Below, piece after piece: positions 1-5,980 of a DNA stretch of 5,981 nucleotides (positions within the stretch are counted from its first letter, which is position 1; each line of letters begins with the position of its first letter). Position numbers and translations under genes: made by a program. This DNA comes from Candidatus Zixiibacteriota bacterium (GTDB taxonomy: Bacteria; Zixibacteria; MSB-5A5; JAABVY01). The notes beneath the pieces are model-generated. The model saw nothing but the letters and a program-made list of their open reading frames with translations. It did not search any database and had not been told where the DNA came from. The stretch is taken from the NCBI GenBank assembly GCA_011777135.1, contig JAABVY010000319.1, positions 8,752 through 14,732 of the forward strand, read 5' to 3'.

Positions 1-122
1 TCACGAAAATTTACACTGATGCTCCTGTCTTTGATTACATTAACCGAGAGATCATCAGCTCCGGCCTGTCTGCCTTTCTTTACAACCCACCGGGCCAGCT
101 CAAGTTTATCATATCTGCTCAT
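1..122 (-). CDS. TldE/PmbA-like protein, N-terminal fragment (runs off left edge)
   Basis: Only the first 40 residues are visible. They start MSRYDKLELARWVVKKGRQA, continue through GADDLSVNVIKDRSISVNFR, and remain open at base 1. The pattern of an amphipathic helix, a 'G(A)AD' turn and then two beta strands around a charged 'V-x-x-R/D' stretch is the usual N-terminus of TldD/PmbA proteins. Position directly downstream of tldD in the same direction makes it the likely TldE/PmbA partner. In that family the TldE subunit lacks the metal site and forms a heterodimer with TldD that degrades unfolded or modified peptides. An in-frame ATG at 137 exists, but only the ATG at 122 has a Shine-Dalgarno-like GGAG (132-135) nine bases upstream, so 122 is preferred. 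The spacing to the tldD stop is 48 bases with no terminator, which implies one operon. No signal peptide is visible from either start. The TldE versus second TldD assignment is an inference, because the catalytic region lies outside the window. Confidence 0.8.
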   Translation of the reverse strand, partial: MSRYDKLELARWVVKKGRQAGADDLSVNVIKDRSISVNFR

Positions 123-131
123 ATCTAAAAA

Positions 132-135
132 CTCC
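132..135 (-). promoter_or_regulatory. Ribosome binding site deciding the tldE-like start
   Basis: The minus strand reads GGAG followed by nine bases and then the ATG at 122. The upstream in-frame ATG at 137 overlaps this GGAG and has no purine-rich site of its own (only AT-rich sequence precedes it). This favours the shorter protein starting MSRYDK. Confidence 0.55.
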
Positions 136-170
136 ATTTACAAATTCATTATATATTGCCTTCGAATTTA

Positions 171-1712
171 TCAGGATCTTCCCCCGACTGTAATAGAGGA
201 GACCTTCACAGTGGGCAGTCCCATTGAGACCGGGACACCCTGGCCTCCCTTGCCGCAGGTTCCGCCGCCCTCTGAGAGCTTAAGGTCATCAGCCACCATA
301 ACCATCTTGGTCAACACATCCGGGCCATTGCCGATCAGGTTTACGTCTTTCACGGGCTTCGTTATTTTTCCGTTCTCTATCAAATAGCCAGAACTGAGAT
401 AAAATGTGAAGTCTCCGGGGCCGATTAAAACTTCTCCATTAGTAAATGATTCAGCATACAATCCTTTCCTGACACTGGATATGATTTCTTCCTTAGTGTG
501 AGGACCGGGGAGCATGTATGTGTTGCGCATGCGCGGAATCGGCGGATGCCGGAATGATTGCCGGCGGCCGTTACCGGTTGGCTTCACTTTATAATGCCTG
601 GAACTGATTGCATCATGCATGTAGCTGACCAAGATACCATCTTTGACTAAATGAGTCTTTTGGGTGGAATTACATTCATCATCCAGATTCAATGTTCCGC
701 GGGCATTGGGATAAGTACCGTCATCGACAATGGAAACAAAGTTCTCAGCCACCTTTTTGCCGATCTTGTCAGAAAAGATTGATTCTTCTTTTCGGTTGAA
801 ATCAGCCTCCATACCGTGACCGATAGCCTCATGCAGGAGAATCCCGGATTCACCGGCAGCCAGTACCACTTCCATCTCGCCCCCTTCCAGATTGACTGCA
901 TCGAATAGCAGGACAGTCTGGCGCACAGCCTCGTCCGCAATCGGATTCAAATTTTCGGGAGTAAGGTAGTCTATGCCCCTGCGCACACTCATCGAGAAAT
1001 TGTTCTGTTCACGTTTGCCGTTATCCTCAGCCGTGCAGAGAACATAAATAGTAATCATGGGCTGGTAATCACAGCCAATCCGTCCATCCGAGCGCACCAT
1101 CATCTTGTAGCTGCTTGTATCAATGAAATACACCCTGGCGTTTATAATGCGTTTATCACGGCTCCATACCCGTTCATTGAGTTTGCGAAGAATTGGAATT
1201 TTGTTCTTTATGCTGACATCCTCCCAGATTGTCTCTATAGGATAGAAGTCGGAAGCTTTCTGGAAATCCAATCCGGACGGCGGCTGATTGCGGCTTTGAT
1301 TTGCGATATTAGCCGCTGTTTTGGCCGCATCTCCCATTGATCCCGGTGAAAGCTCCTCTGTGAATGAATAACCGATTTGGTCATTCTCCACAACTCTGAT
1401 GCCGACACCATAGTCAACATCGCTGTATGCGCGGTCTACCCGATCATCTTCCAACAAAATGGTATTCGAGATTGTATGCTCGAAGAACAGATCGCAGTAG
1501 TCTCCTCCCTTGTTCAGGGCGGAGGCCATGACTTTCCGAAGAATCTCCTCCGATACTCCAAAATGCTCGTAATACTCAGCCGGATTATCCGGGTTCAGGA
1601 GCGGTGATGAGAGGGCCGCCAATGGGTCGGCCTTGAAGATAACCGGCACAGCTGCTACTGCAAGACCTTTGGCGCTGGTCTTCAAAAATGATCGCCTGGT
1701 CATTGATGACAT
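171..1712 (-). CDS. tldD: TldD-family zinc metalloprotease with Tat signal
   Basis: This 513-residue protein is a full-length TldD/PmbA-family member (E. coli TldD has about 480 residues; the excess is the N-terminal export signal). Residues 5-11 (TRRSFLK) form a twin-arginine motif followed by a short hydrophobic stretch, LAVAAVPVIF (17-26), so the protein is predicted to be exported folded. The metal-binding motif HEAIGHGMEADFNR spans 294-307. His294 and His298 of HExxxH should bind zinc with Glu295 catalytic, and Cys486 in GGGTCGKGGQGVP matches the third zinc ligand known for TldD. The C-terminus (VKVSSITVGG) is also typical. Family members work with TldE to cleave unfolded or modified peptides, for example microcin B17 leader and CcdA in E. 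coli; the substrate here is unknown. GGAGG lies six bases before the ATG at 1712. The next gene is a TldE-like partner 48 bases downstream. All key residues are present and I see no frameshift. Confidence 0.95.
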   Translation of the reverse strand: MSSMTRRSFLKTSAKGLAVAAVPVIFKADPLAALSSPLLNPDNPAEYYEHFGVSEEILRKVMASALNKGGDYCDLFFEHTISNTILLEDDRVDRAYSDVDYGVGIRVVENDQIGYSFTEELSPGSMGDAAKTAANIANQSRNQPPSGLDFQKASDFYPIETIWEDVSIKNKIPILRKLNERVWSRDKRIINARVYFIDTSSYKMMVRSDGRIGCDYQPMITIYVLCTAEDNGKREQNNFSMSVRRGIDYLTPENLNPIADEAVRQTVLLFDAVNLEGGEMEVVLAAGESGILLHEAIGHGMEADFNRKEESIFSDKIGKKVAENFVSIVDDGTYPNARGTLNLDDECNSTQKTHLVKDGILVSYMHDAISSRHYKVKPTGNGRRQSFRHPPIPRMRNTYMLPGPHTKEEIISSVRKGLYAESFTNGEVLIGPGDFTFYLSSGYLIENGKITKPVKDVNLIGNGPDVLTKMVMVADDLKLSEGGGTCGKGGQGVPVSMGLPTVKVSSITVGGRS

Positions 1713-1723
1713 TTCTTTCCTCC
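1713..1723 (-). promoter_or_regulatory. Shine-Dalgarno site of tldD
   Basis: GGAGG at 1719-1723 (minus strand) sits six bases before the ATG at 1712. A second in-frame ATG three codons on (MTRRSF) would be 15 bases from this site, so the start at 1712 is preferred. Both starts preserve the twin-arginine motif. Confidence 0.75.
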
Positions 1724-1782
1724 GTCAAAATATTTAAAGCAATTCCTTAATTTAATCTCTTCGATAACGCCATTTTAAGTAA

Positions 1783-1815
1783 ATAATAGTCATAGCTAAG
1801 GTGCGAGAAGGTCAA
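1783..1815 (-). promoter_or_regulatory. Possible promoter of tldD-tldE (weak)
   Basis: The intergenic strip before tldD is AT-rich. On the minus strand it contains TTGACC (1810-1815), a good -35 match. Candidate -10 boxes are TATGAC (1789-1794, spacing 15) and TATTAT (1783-1788, spacing 21). Neither spacing is ideal for a sigma-70 type promoter, so this is only a candidate. If used, the leader would be roughly 60-75 bases. Confidence 0.25.
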
Positions 1816-1821
1816 TTTGCC

Positions 1822-1861
1822 TGCTACGGCGCCAGATTCATAAGCTGGCGCCGCAACAGCA
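1822..1861 (-). terminator. GC-rich hairpin after the DUF5916 gene, possible terminator
   Basis: A perfect nine-base inverted repeat, CGGCGCCAG (1827-1835) and CTGGCGCCG (1845-1853), encloses a nine-base loop. Outer arms TGCT (1822-1825) and AGCA (1858-1861) can extend it across an asymmetric internal loop. It begins about 17 bases past the stop of the DUF5916 gene, where a terminator is expected. There is no run of T after the stem on either strand, so it is not a canonical intrinsic terminator. It could act as a weak terminator, a 3'-end stabilising structure or a roadblock between the two units. Confidence 0.45.
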
Positions 1862-1878
1862 TTTCCCTATCCAATATT

Positions 1879-4371
1879 TTATATATTCAGCCAGTAACTC
1901 GCTTTAATCAGAAATACATTTGTCGATCCGCGGCTGAAGAAGCGGTCGAGGTCGCGGTCGAGAACTAGATTATTTGCGCCATAATCCACTTCAGGACGGG
2001 CTCGGGTCCATACCATATAAAGCGTGCTGCCCGGCATATACTCCCACCTCAGAAGCAAAGTTGAGTTTATGGCTGAATAATTATAATCCGTATTAAAATC
2101 TGTCAGTGGCTCAGAATAATCGTTTCCACCCAGGTAATAGCGGTAATTCTGATAGTCCAGGCCGCTCAAAAGCCCCACGGCCGAAAATTGCAGTGAGAGG
2201 TCACGGCTCAAGAGCCAGCTTCCGGACATATACAGGTTTATGACATCCTGATCCAGATCACCGAAAACCGACTTCAATTCATCATTCTCATCATATGCAT
2301 TGGTTACCCAGCGTGTGGCATTGCGGTAGCGCTGCAGACCGATGCCGGTGGTTAACTCGATATTGCTTCTGGGTCTTGTATTGATATCAAAACCTATGCT
2401 GCGATGGTTTCCGCCGCGATCATCACCGCCACCTAATCCCAGATGGAAATAGACGTTCTTGCGCTGATCTGTGTTGATATTGAGCCATGACGCCGCAGTA
2501 GGATAGACAGGCCACTGCCAGATTCCATTGCCCCTTGTCTCCAGATCGCTGTATTTCTCGGCCTGAACGGAAAAGCTCCAATTCAATGACCAGTAATTTA
2601 TGAATTCTATGAAAGTATTGAAATTTCCACCCAGCGAGTTATTGATACCATCATAATTCCAGGATGAGTGAAAATTCAGGTTATTCCAGCTATTGCGGAT
2701 AATCCACCAGTCGTCACGGGTGCGGTATTGGAACCATGACCAGACCTCACGTTGATTATTGCGATATATAAAGCCCAGGCGATTAAGGTTCAGATTGGGA
2801 TCCTTTATTTCCACTCCTATGGCCCCGCGGAAATGATCACCGGCACTCTTATCAAGCTGAGCTTCAAAACCAAAACCGGTTTCCTGATTATTCACCCGGC
2901 TGAAAACCGTCTGGCCGCTCAAAACCCACATGCTGTTTCCCGTGGCCAGGCGCCAGTCGATGCCCCCGGTCACAGCCGGATGCACGCTCTCCTGCGAGGC
3001 CATTGTCAACATGCCGCCTACATGTGAATTTCCGAAAATATCCTGTTTGACCCGAAGCACCGAATAATTGGCTGATTTTTCAACAACACCTGTGCGATAA
3101 ACCGTATCCTGAGGCACGCTTTCAACTACAGGCTCCCCGTCAACCCAGGTGGTATCATCCTGGTAGTTCGAAAGCGCTGCATACTCGGCCTCTTCCTCCG
3201 CAGTGACGGCACTCAAAAACGCAATCGAAGTACCCGAGGATAACTTCCCGGTCAACTTGGCTGCCCCCAGAATAGTGGTCTCATTAGGATAATCTTTATA
3301 AAATCCCAACTCCTCATCATCTACATCCTGACGTGGCGGTCTTCCGATTCTACGTGAATAGAACAGGTTAAAATCTGTGTTAAACAGATCCGAACCCTCC
3401 AGGAAAAACGGCCGTCTTTCCGGAAAGTAGGTTTCATAGGCCGATAGGTTCAGTACCGGCTGATCAAGCTCCACCTGACCAAAGTCCGGATTTATGGTCG
3501 CATCCAGAATCAGATTTGATGAAAGTGCATATTTCATATCAAAGCCCATATCACCCATATAATACCGACCGTCGGGATTGCCGGCAGTTTTAGGCTCGGT
3601 TTCTGTGCTGGAAACGGCATACGGCATAAGTTCGACTCTTCCACTGGAATGAATCCCGCTTAAACCTTTGAGATGTCCAAAATTGGATACGAAACCTCCT
3701 TTAGAGGGCGGAGTGAAGGCCCATATATCGGTCTCGCCTTTGTGGCTGATGTAGCGCTGAAAATCGATTCCCCAGGTATGTTCTTCCTTTTCTGTGAACC
3801 TCAGGCAATGATACGGAATCTTAAATTCTGCGGCCCAGCCCCAGGGATGTCTCCTGGCTTCGGCTTCCCAGACGGCATCCCAGGACATATCCGCACCAAC
3901 GTCATTGAAATAGCGGCAGTCACGCAGAACTCCTGCCGAACTGACTTCGAATGCATGACCATTTTGATGGTCATGGAAAGGATCAAGCCGGAGTGTCACG
4001 CGGTCTGATTCGGACCAGCGATCACGCCTTACAAGCTGATTGATTATCTTATCCGGTTCGTCATCATAACACCAGAAAGCCACATAGACGGCGTTATCAT
4101 CATAGGCTACCGCCACCATTGTCGATTCGGTGGCTTCTTTTCCCTCATCCGGTTCGCGCTGAGTAAATTTCTTTGCCAGCACAAGCTGCTCATGCTGCCA
4201 GACCGGATCATCGAGATTTCCATCGATTACGGGAGGATGCGGGTTTATTCGAAAGGCTTCTATTTCCGGGACTAATCTGTCCCCTTCTAATGTCCCCTGT
4301 GCGGATAATGCGAGCGCCCACGCCATAACCAGCACAGCAGGCAGGCAAGTGAGAACCAGTACACGCCTCAT
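1879..4371 (-). CDS. DUF5916 outer-membrane barrel protein with CBM9-like N-terminal domain
   Basis: This 830-residue protein is predicted to be exported by Sec: an MRR n-region, a hydrophobic core (VLVLTCLPAVLVMAWALAL) and a likely cut near SAQ|G at about residue 25. A CBM9-like beta-sandwich covers roughly 40-235, opening with IDGNLDDPVW (49-58), the usual signature of this domain in DUF5916 proteins. The block PDFGQVELDQPVLNLSAYET (295-314), then ERRPFFLEG (318-326) and YSRRIG (338-343), is the family hallmark. The remainder to residue 830 alternates aromatic and polar residues with Asn/Asp/Gly-rich turns, as in a large outer-membrane barrel, ending SYWLNI. No TonB box or plug domain is visible. 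The family's function is unknown; a carbohydrate or glycan ligand is only suggested by the CBM9-like fold. The ATG at 4371 has AGGAG six bases upstream. An in-frame TTG at 4395 would add eight residues and swallow that site, so it was not used. Confidence 0.93.
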   Translation of the reverse strand: MRRVLVLTCLPAVLVMAWALALSAQGTLEGDRLVPEIEAFRINPHPPVIDGNLDDPVWQHEQLVLAKKFTQREPDEGKEATESTMVAVAYDDNAVYVAFWCYDDEPDKIINQLVRRDRWSESDRVTLRLDPFHDHQNGHAFEVSSAGVLRDCRYFNDVGADMSWDAVWEAEARRHPWGWAAEFKIPYHCLRFTEKEEHTWGIDFQRYISHKGETDIWAFTPPSKGGFVSNFGHLKGLSGIHSSGRVELMPYAVSSTETEPKTAGNPDGRYYMGDMGFDMKYALSSNLILDATINPDFGQVELDQPVLNLSAYETYFPERRPFFLEGSDLFNTDFNLFYSRRIGRPPRQDVDDEELGFYKDYPNETTILGAAKLTGKLSSGTSIAFLSAVTAEEEAEYAALSNYQDDTTWVDGEPVVESVPQDTVYRTGVVEKSANYSVLRVKQDIFGNSHVGGMLTMASQESVHPAVTGGIDWRLATGNSMWVLSGQTVFSRVNNQETGFGFEAQLDKSAGDHFRGAIGVEIKDPNLNLNRLGFIYRNNQREVWSWFQYRTRDDWWIIRNSWNNLNFHSSWNYDGINNSLGGNFNTFIEFINYWSLNWSFSVQAEKYSDLETRGNGIWQWPVYPTAASWLNINTDQRKNVYFHLGLGGGDDRGGNHRSIGFDINTRPRSNIELTTGIGLQRYRNATRWVTNAYDENDELKSVFGDLDQDVINLYMSGSWLLSRDLSLQFSAVGLLSGLDYQNYRYYLGGNDYSEPLTDFNTDYNYSAINSTLLLRWEYMPGSTLYMVWTRARPEVDYGANNLVLDRDLDRFFSRGSTNVFLIKASYWLNI

Positions 4372-4382
4372 GGTTTTCTCCT
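4372..4382 (-). promoter_or_regulatory. Shine-Dalgarno site fixing the DUF5916 start
   Basis: AGGAG (4378-4382, minus strand) is spaced six bases from the ATG at 4371. The alternative TTG start at 4395 places this site inside the coding region and has no purine-rich sequence ahead of it. The ATG start also puts two arginines at the very N-terminus of the signal peptide, as expected. Confidence 0.75.
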
Positions 4383-4395
4383 GATTGTGTTTCAA

Positions 4396-4424
4396 ATTAT
4401 AGCGTACGGGCGCTCACTTGACTC
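4396..4424 (-). promoter_or_regulatory. Candidate promoter of the DUF5916 gene, proximal
   Basis: A perfect TATAAT (4396-4401, minus strand) lies 24 bases ahead of the ATG at 4371. The hexamer 17 bases upstream (4419-4424, GAGTCA) matches the -35 consensus at only three of six positions. Transcription would start near 4389, giving a leader of under 20 bases that still contains the Shine-Dalgarno site. Confidence 0.35.
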
Positions 4425-4430
4425 TACTGT

Positions 4431-4459
4431 ATTATAGATTACGGCAATTGTCGAGGCAG
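4431..4459 (-). promoter_or_regulatory. Candidate promoter of the DUF5916 gene, distal
   Basis: A second perfect TATAAT (4431-4436, minus strand) occurs 35 bases upstream of the first. The hexamer 17 bases further up (4454-4459, CTGCCT) is a poor -35 element, three of six. It would give a leader of about 50 bases. Which of the two boxes is used cannot be told from sequence alone. Confidence 0.35.
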
Positions 4460-4469
4460 GTTGCAAATA

Positions 4470-4502
4470 TTATCAAACAATAAGCATTTAACTTCAAAAT
4501 GC
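4470..4502 (-). terminator. Weak AT-rich hairpin after the small barrel gene
   Basis: On the minus strand GCATTT (4497-4502) and AAATGC (4484-4489) form a six-base stem with a seven-base loop, starting 11 bases after the stop codon. A T-rich but interrupted tail follows (TTATTGTTTGATAAT). The placement and tail resemble an intrinsic terminator, but the short AT-rich stem is weak, so read-through into the DUF5916 gene is plausible. Confidence 0.35.
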
Positions 4503-4513
4503 AGGAGCTTACC

Positions 4514-5164
4514 TTAATTTCCGCCAAACAAATAGCTTATACTAACGCCAAATTCACCACCATTATAGTTGTCGCGGTTGGCTATGCGTTGTGCAAAATC
4601 GCTCATTACATTGTAGCTTGCGATGAAGCCCAGCATGAGGAAACGGTTGAGCCTTATATCAATGCCGGCGCCTGCCTGGCCCCCGAACGTAGATAACGTC
4701 TTCAATTCGGTAAAGACCCCTGTATTGTTGACATCCCCACTGACCTGATCAGCAATAAATGTTCCCAGACCGGCCGAAAGATATGGATTCCAGCTTGATT
4801 CATGCGAGGTAATCCCGAGATAATATCTAATGCCAAGTAAGAGCGGAATTACGCTGACTGTCTCAGAAAAGACTCCTGTGGCCGATACACGTGTCTCCAC
4901 GCTGCTATGAAGAACCCCGGCGGAAATGAAGAGCGCAACATCATTCTGAACATAATGGCTGAGCTTCAGTCCAGCCGAACCCCCATTGCAGCTGACTCCT
5001 GATACTACACCGGGACTGATCTCGACCTCACCCTGGTTCGAACCGCTCCAGAAACCGCCCATCAATTCGATTCGAGATTTTCCCTTCATATCCGCAGCGG
5101 TAATAGTCGATGCCAGAAAGCAGATCAAGACTAGGGTCATGGTTCCAATTTCTATCAATTTCAT
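4514..5164 (-). CDS. Small outer-membrane beta-barrel protein (OmpA/OmpW-like barrel)
   Basis: This 216-residue protein has a signal peptide (hydrophobic TMTLVLICFLASTIT, likely cut after ITA or ITAA near residue 24). The remaining ~190 residues show about eight amphipathic strands separated by Gly/Asn/Ser turns. Clear examples are SVIPLLLGIRYYL (104-116), NPYLSAGLGTFIA (126-138), GGQAGAGIDIRLNRFLMLGF (161-180) and the closing GGEFGVSISYLF (202-213). This is the layout of small porin-family barrels such as Pfam PF13505, which have eight strands and no enzymatic motif. It probably sits in the outer membrane; its ligand or role is unknown. The ATG at 5164 was chosen because GGAGG precedes it by four bases. 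An upstream in-frame ATG at 5176 contains that site and has none of its own. A Glu at position 5 is slightly unusual for the start of a signal peptide. It lies 142 bases upstream of the DUF5916 gene, same strand. Confidence 0.85.
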   Translation of the reverse strand: MKLIEIGTMTLVLICFLASTITAADMKGKSRIELMGGFWSGSNQGEVEISPGVVSGVSCNGGSAGLKLSHYVQNDVALFISAGVLHSSVETRVSATGVFSETVSVIPLLLGIRYYLGITSHESSWNPYLSAGLGTFIADQVSGDVNNTGVFTELKTLSTFGGQAGAGIDIRLNRFLMLGFIASYNVMSDFAQRIANRDNYNGGEFGVSISYLFGGN

Positions 5165-5174
5165 GCCACCTCCC
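5165..5174 (-). promoter_or_regulatory. Shine-Dalgarno site of the small barrel gene
   Basis: GGGAGG (5169-5174, minus strand) precedes the ATG at 5164 by four bases, a tight but workable distance. The in-frame ATG at 5176 overlaps the beginning of this site and is preceded only by AT-rich sequence, so it is unlikely to be the start. Confidence 0.65.
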
Positions 5175-5212
5175 ATGGAAATGTTAAGGATTATTTATTC
5201 TGGCTTGATCTA

Positions 5213-5231
5213 CGGAAATTTGACCGGAAAT
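5213..5231 (-). repeat. Short direct repeat in the leader of the small barrel gene
   Basis: The heptamer ATTTCCG occurs twice on the minus strand (5225-5231 and 5213-5219), 12 bases apart, in the 97-base region between the terminator at 5262-5297 and the small barrel gene. The related nonamer AACATTTCC also appears at 5226-5234 and again at 5177-5185. They might be operator half-sites, but short AT-rich repeats can arise by chance. No strong sigma-70 promoter was found nearby; the best -10-like words are TATAAA (about 5239-5244) and AATAAT. Confidence 0.3.
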
Positions 5232-5261
5232 GTTGCCTTTATATGTTCTGCATTTCCCTTC

Positions 5262-5297
5262 AAAAAAAATAAGGAGCAGAGCTTTGGCTCTACTCCT
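5262..5297 (-). terminator. Strong intrinsic terminator
   Basis: On the minus strand an 11-pair stem (5287-5297 with 5272-5282; one central G-T wobble, all other pairs perfect) closes a four-base CAAA loop. It is followed by TA and eight consecutive T (5262-5269). It lies 38 bases after the stop of the RskA-like gene and ahead of the small barrel gene, so it separates those two units. The plus strand has no comparable T run after the stem, so it acts mainly on leftward transcription. Confidence 0.9.
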
Positions 5298-5335
5298 CTT
5301 TAGCTTACAAGCAGCTCTTTATCGACTCATGTCGA

Positions 5336-5980
5336 TTATCTGCTCGCACTGCCGGTCGGGAATGTGGAAGCGTTATTATTCATAGGCTGAAGGACGCCAA
5401 TACCAACGTCCTCTATACTGTCATCAACTAATGGTTTCAAAGTGAAAGGATCCGGGCTGTTGTCCGGCATAGGTTCTATTGTGATAACTGCAGTGAACCC
5501 GATCAGGCTCATTAACGGATCAACATAATCCTGTCCCGGGAAAGGCGGCACAGGATCAGGTCCGGCATCCGGTCCACCGGCATCAAAATCGACTTCATCA
5601 ACCTCAGTAAATTTACCTGTAGTCACAGGCCCACCACTGCCGACTACCCAGCCTTCGTATGTCCAGCCATCCGGTAATGCGGGGAGCTCCAGAGTGGGAC
5701 CGGGACCGGCAGCGGGATCGAGCCACCAGATTCCGGCATGATAATCTGTATCGTCATCCCCGGTAGATGGAGTATTCAGTATATATGGACCAACCGCGGC
5801 CAAGAAGTCGTTCCCCAGCGCCGCCGGATCGGCCACTGTCAAAGAGGCCATGCCGTTCGAGAAATCTCCAGCCAGGTAATGGGTGGCTGCCGGCGCAGGA
5901 TCGGAATCCGGACTCGGCTCGATGGTCAATACAAATTTTGTGGCCAGCATTAGATCGGAGAGGTTTACCTCAAATTCATT
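5336..5980 (-). CDS. C-terminal part of a protein with tandem RskA-like domains (start beyond right edge)
   Basis: The frame is open to the right edge, so the 214 visible residues are a C-terminal fragment; the ATG at 5950 has no suitable ribosome site and is internal. Counting from that Met, two similar segments occur: ATKFVLTIEPSPDSDPAP (3-20) and GFTAVITIEPMPDNSPDP (151-168). Before the second copy comes GIWWLDP (73-79), then GWTYEGWVV (95-103) and GGPVTTGKF (106-114). This order, Y-x-x-W, G-x-P-x-x-x-G-x-F, then V-T-x-E-P with a Pro-rich turn, resembles the extracellular C-terminal domain of RskA-type anti-sigma-K factors (Pfam PF10099). The visible part is thus the end of one unit and one full unit. 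No transmembrane segment or sigma-binding zinc motif is seen, so it is not shown to be an anti-sigma factor. A secreted or lipid-anchored protein is likely. It ends in a polar tail (NNNASTFPTGSASR) and at a strong terminator. Confidence 0.75.
   Translation of the reverse strand, partial: NEFEVNLSDLMLATKFVLTIEPSPDSDPAPAATHYLAGDFSNGMASLTVADPAALGNDFLAAVGPYILNTPSTGDDDTDYHAGIWWLDPAAGPGPTLELPALPDGWTYEGWVVGSGGPVTTGKFTEVDEVDFDAGGPDAGPDPVPPFPGQDYVDPLMSLIGFTAVITIEPMPDNSPDPFTLKPLVDDSIEDVGIGVLQPMNNNASTFPTGSASR

Noticed and set aside
19..387. Plus-strand open frame of 122 codons
   Set aside because: It lies opposite the tldE start and the conserved C-terminus of tldD, has low-complexity content and no recognisable domain.
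2752..4008. Plus-strand open frames at 2752-3027 and 3673-4008
   Set aside because: Both are antisense to well-conserved parts of the DUF5916 gene and show no family features or convincing ribosome sites.
4300..4371. Lipoprotein signal in the DUF5916 protein (LVLTC)
   Set aside because: Thr at -1 does not fit a lipobox, the hydrophobic core continues well past the Cys, and an outer-membrane barrel needs no lipid anchor.
4372..4395. TTG start at 4395 giving an 838-residue DUF5916 protein
   Set aside because: The extra eight codons contain the Shine-Dalgarno AGGAG that serves the ATG at 4371, and no ribosome site precedes the TTG.
5098..5164. Lipoprotein signal in the small barrel protein (Cys at residue 15)
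   Set aside because: The residues before Cys are L-V-L-I; Ile at -1 does not fit a lipobox, and a normal Sec cleavage site (ITA/ITAA) follows.
4499..5303. Plus-strand open frames at 4499-4696 and 4986-5303
   Set aside because: They overlap the small barrel gene on the opposite strand; the second also runs through the intrinsic terminator. No domain features.
5336..5950. A complete 204-residue gene starting at the ATG at 5950
   Set aside because: The frame stays open upstream through NEFEVNLSDL to the window edge, no ribosome site precedes that ATG at a workable distance, and it falls inside a repeated domain unit.
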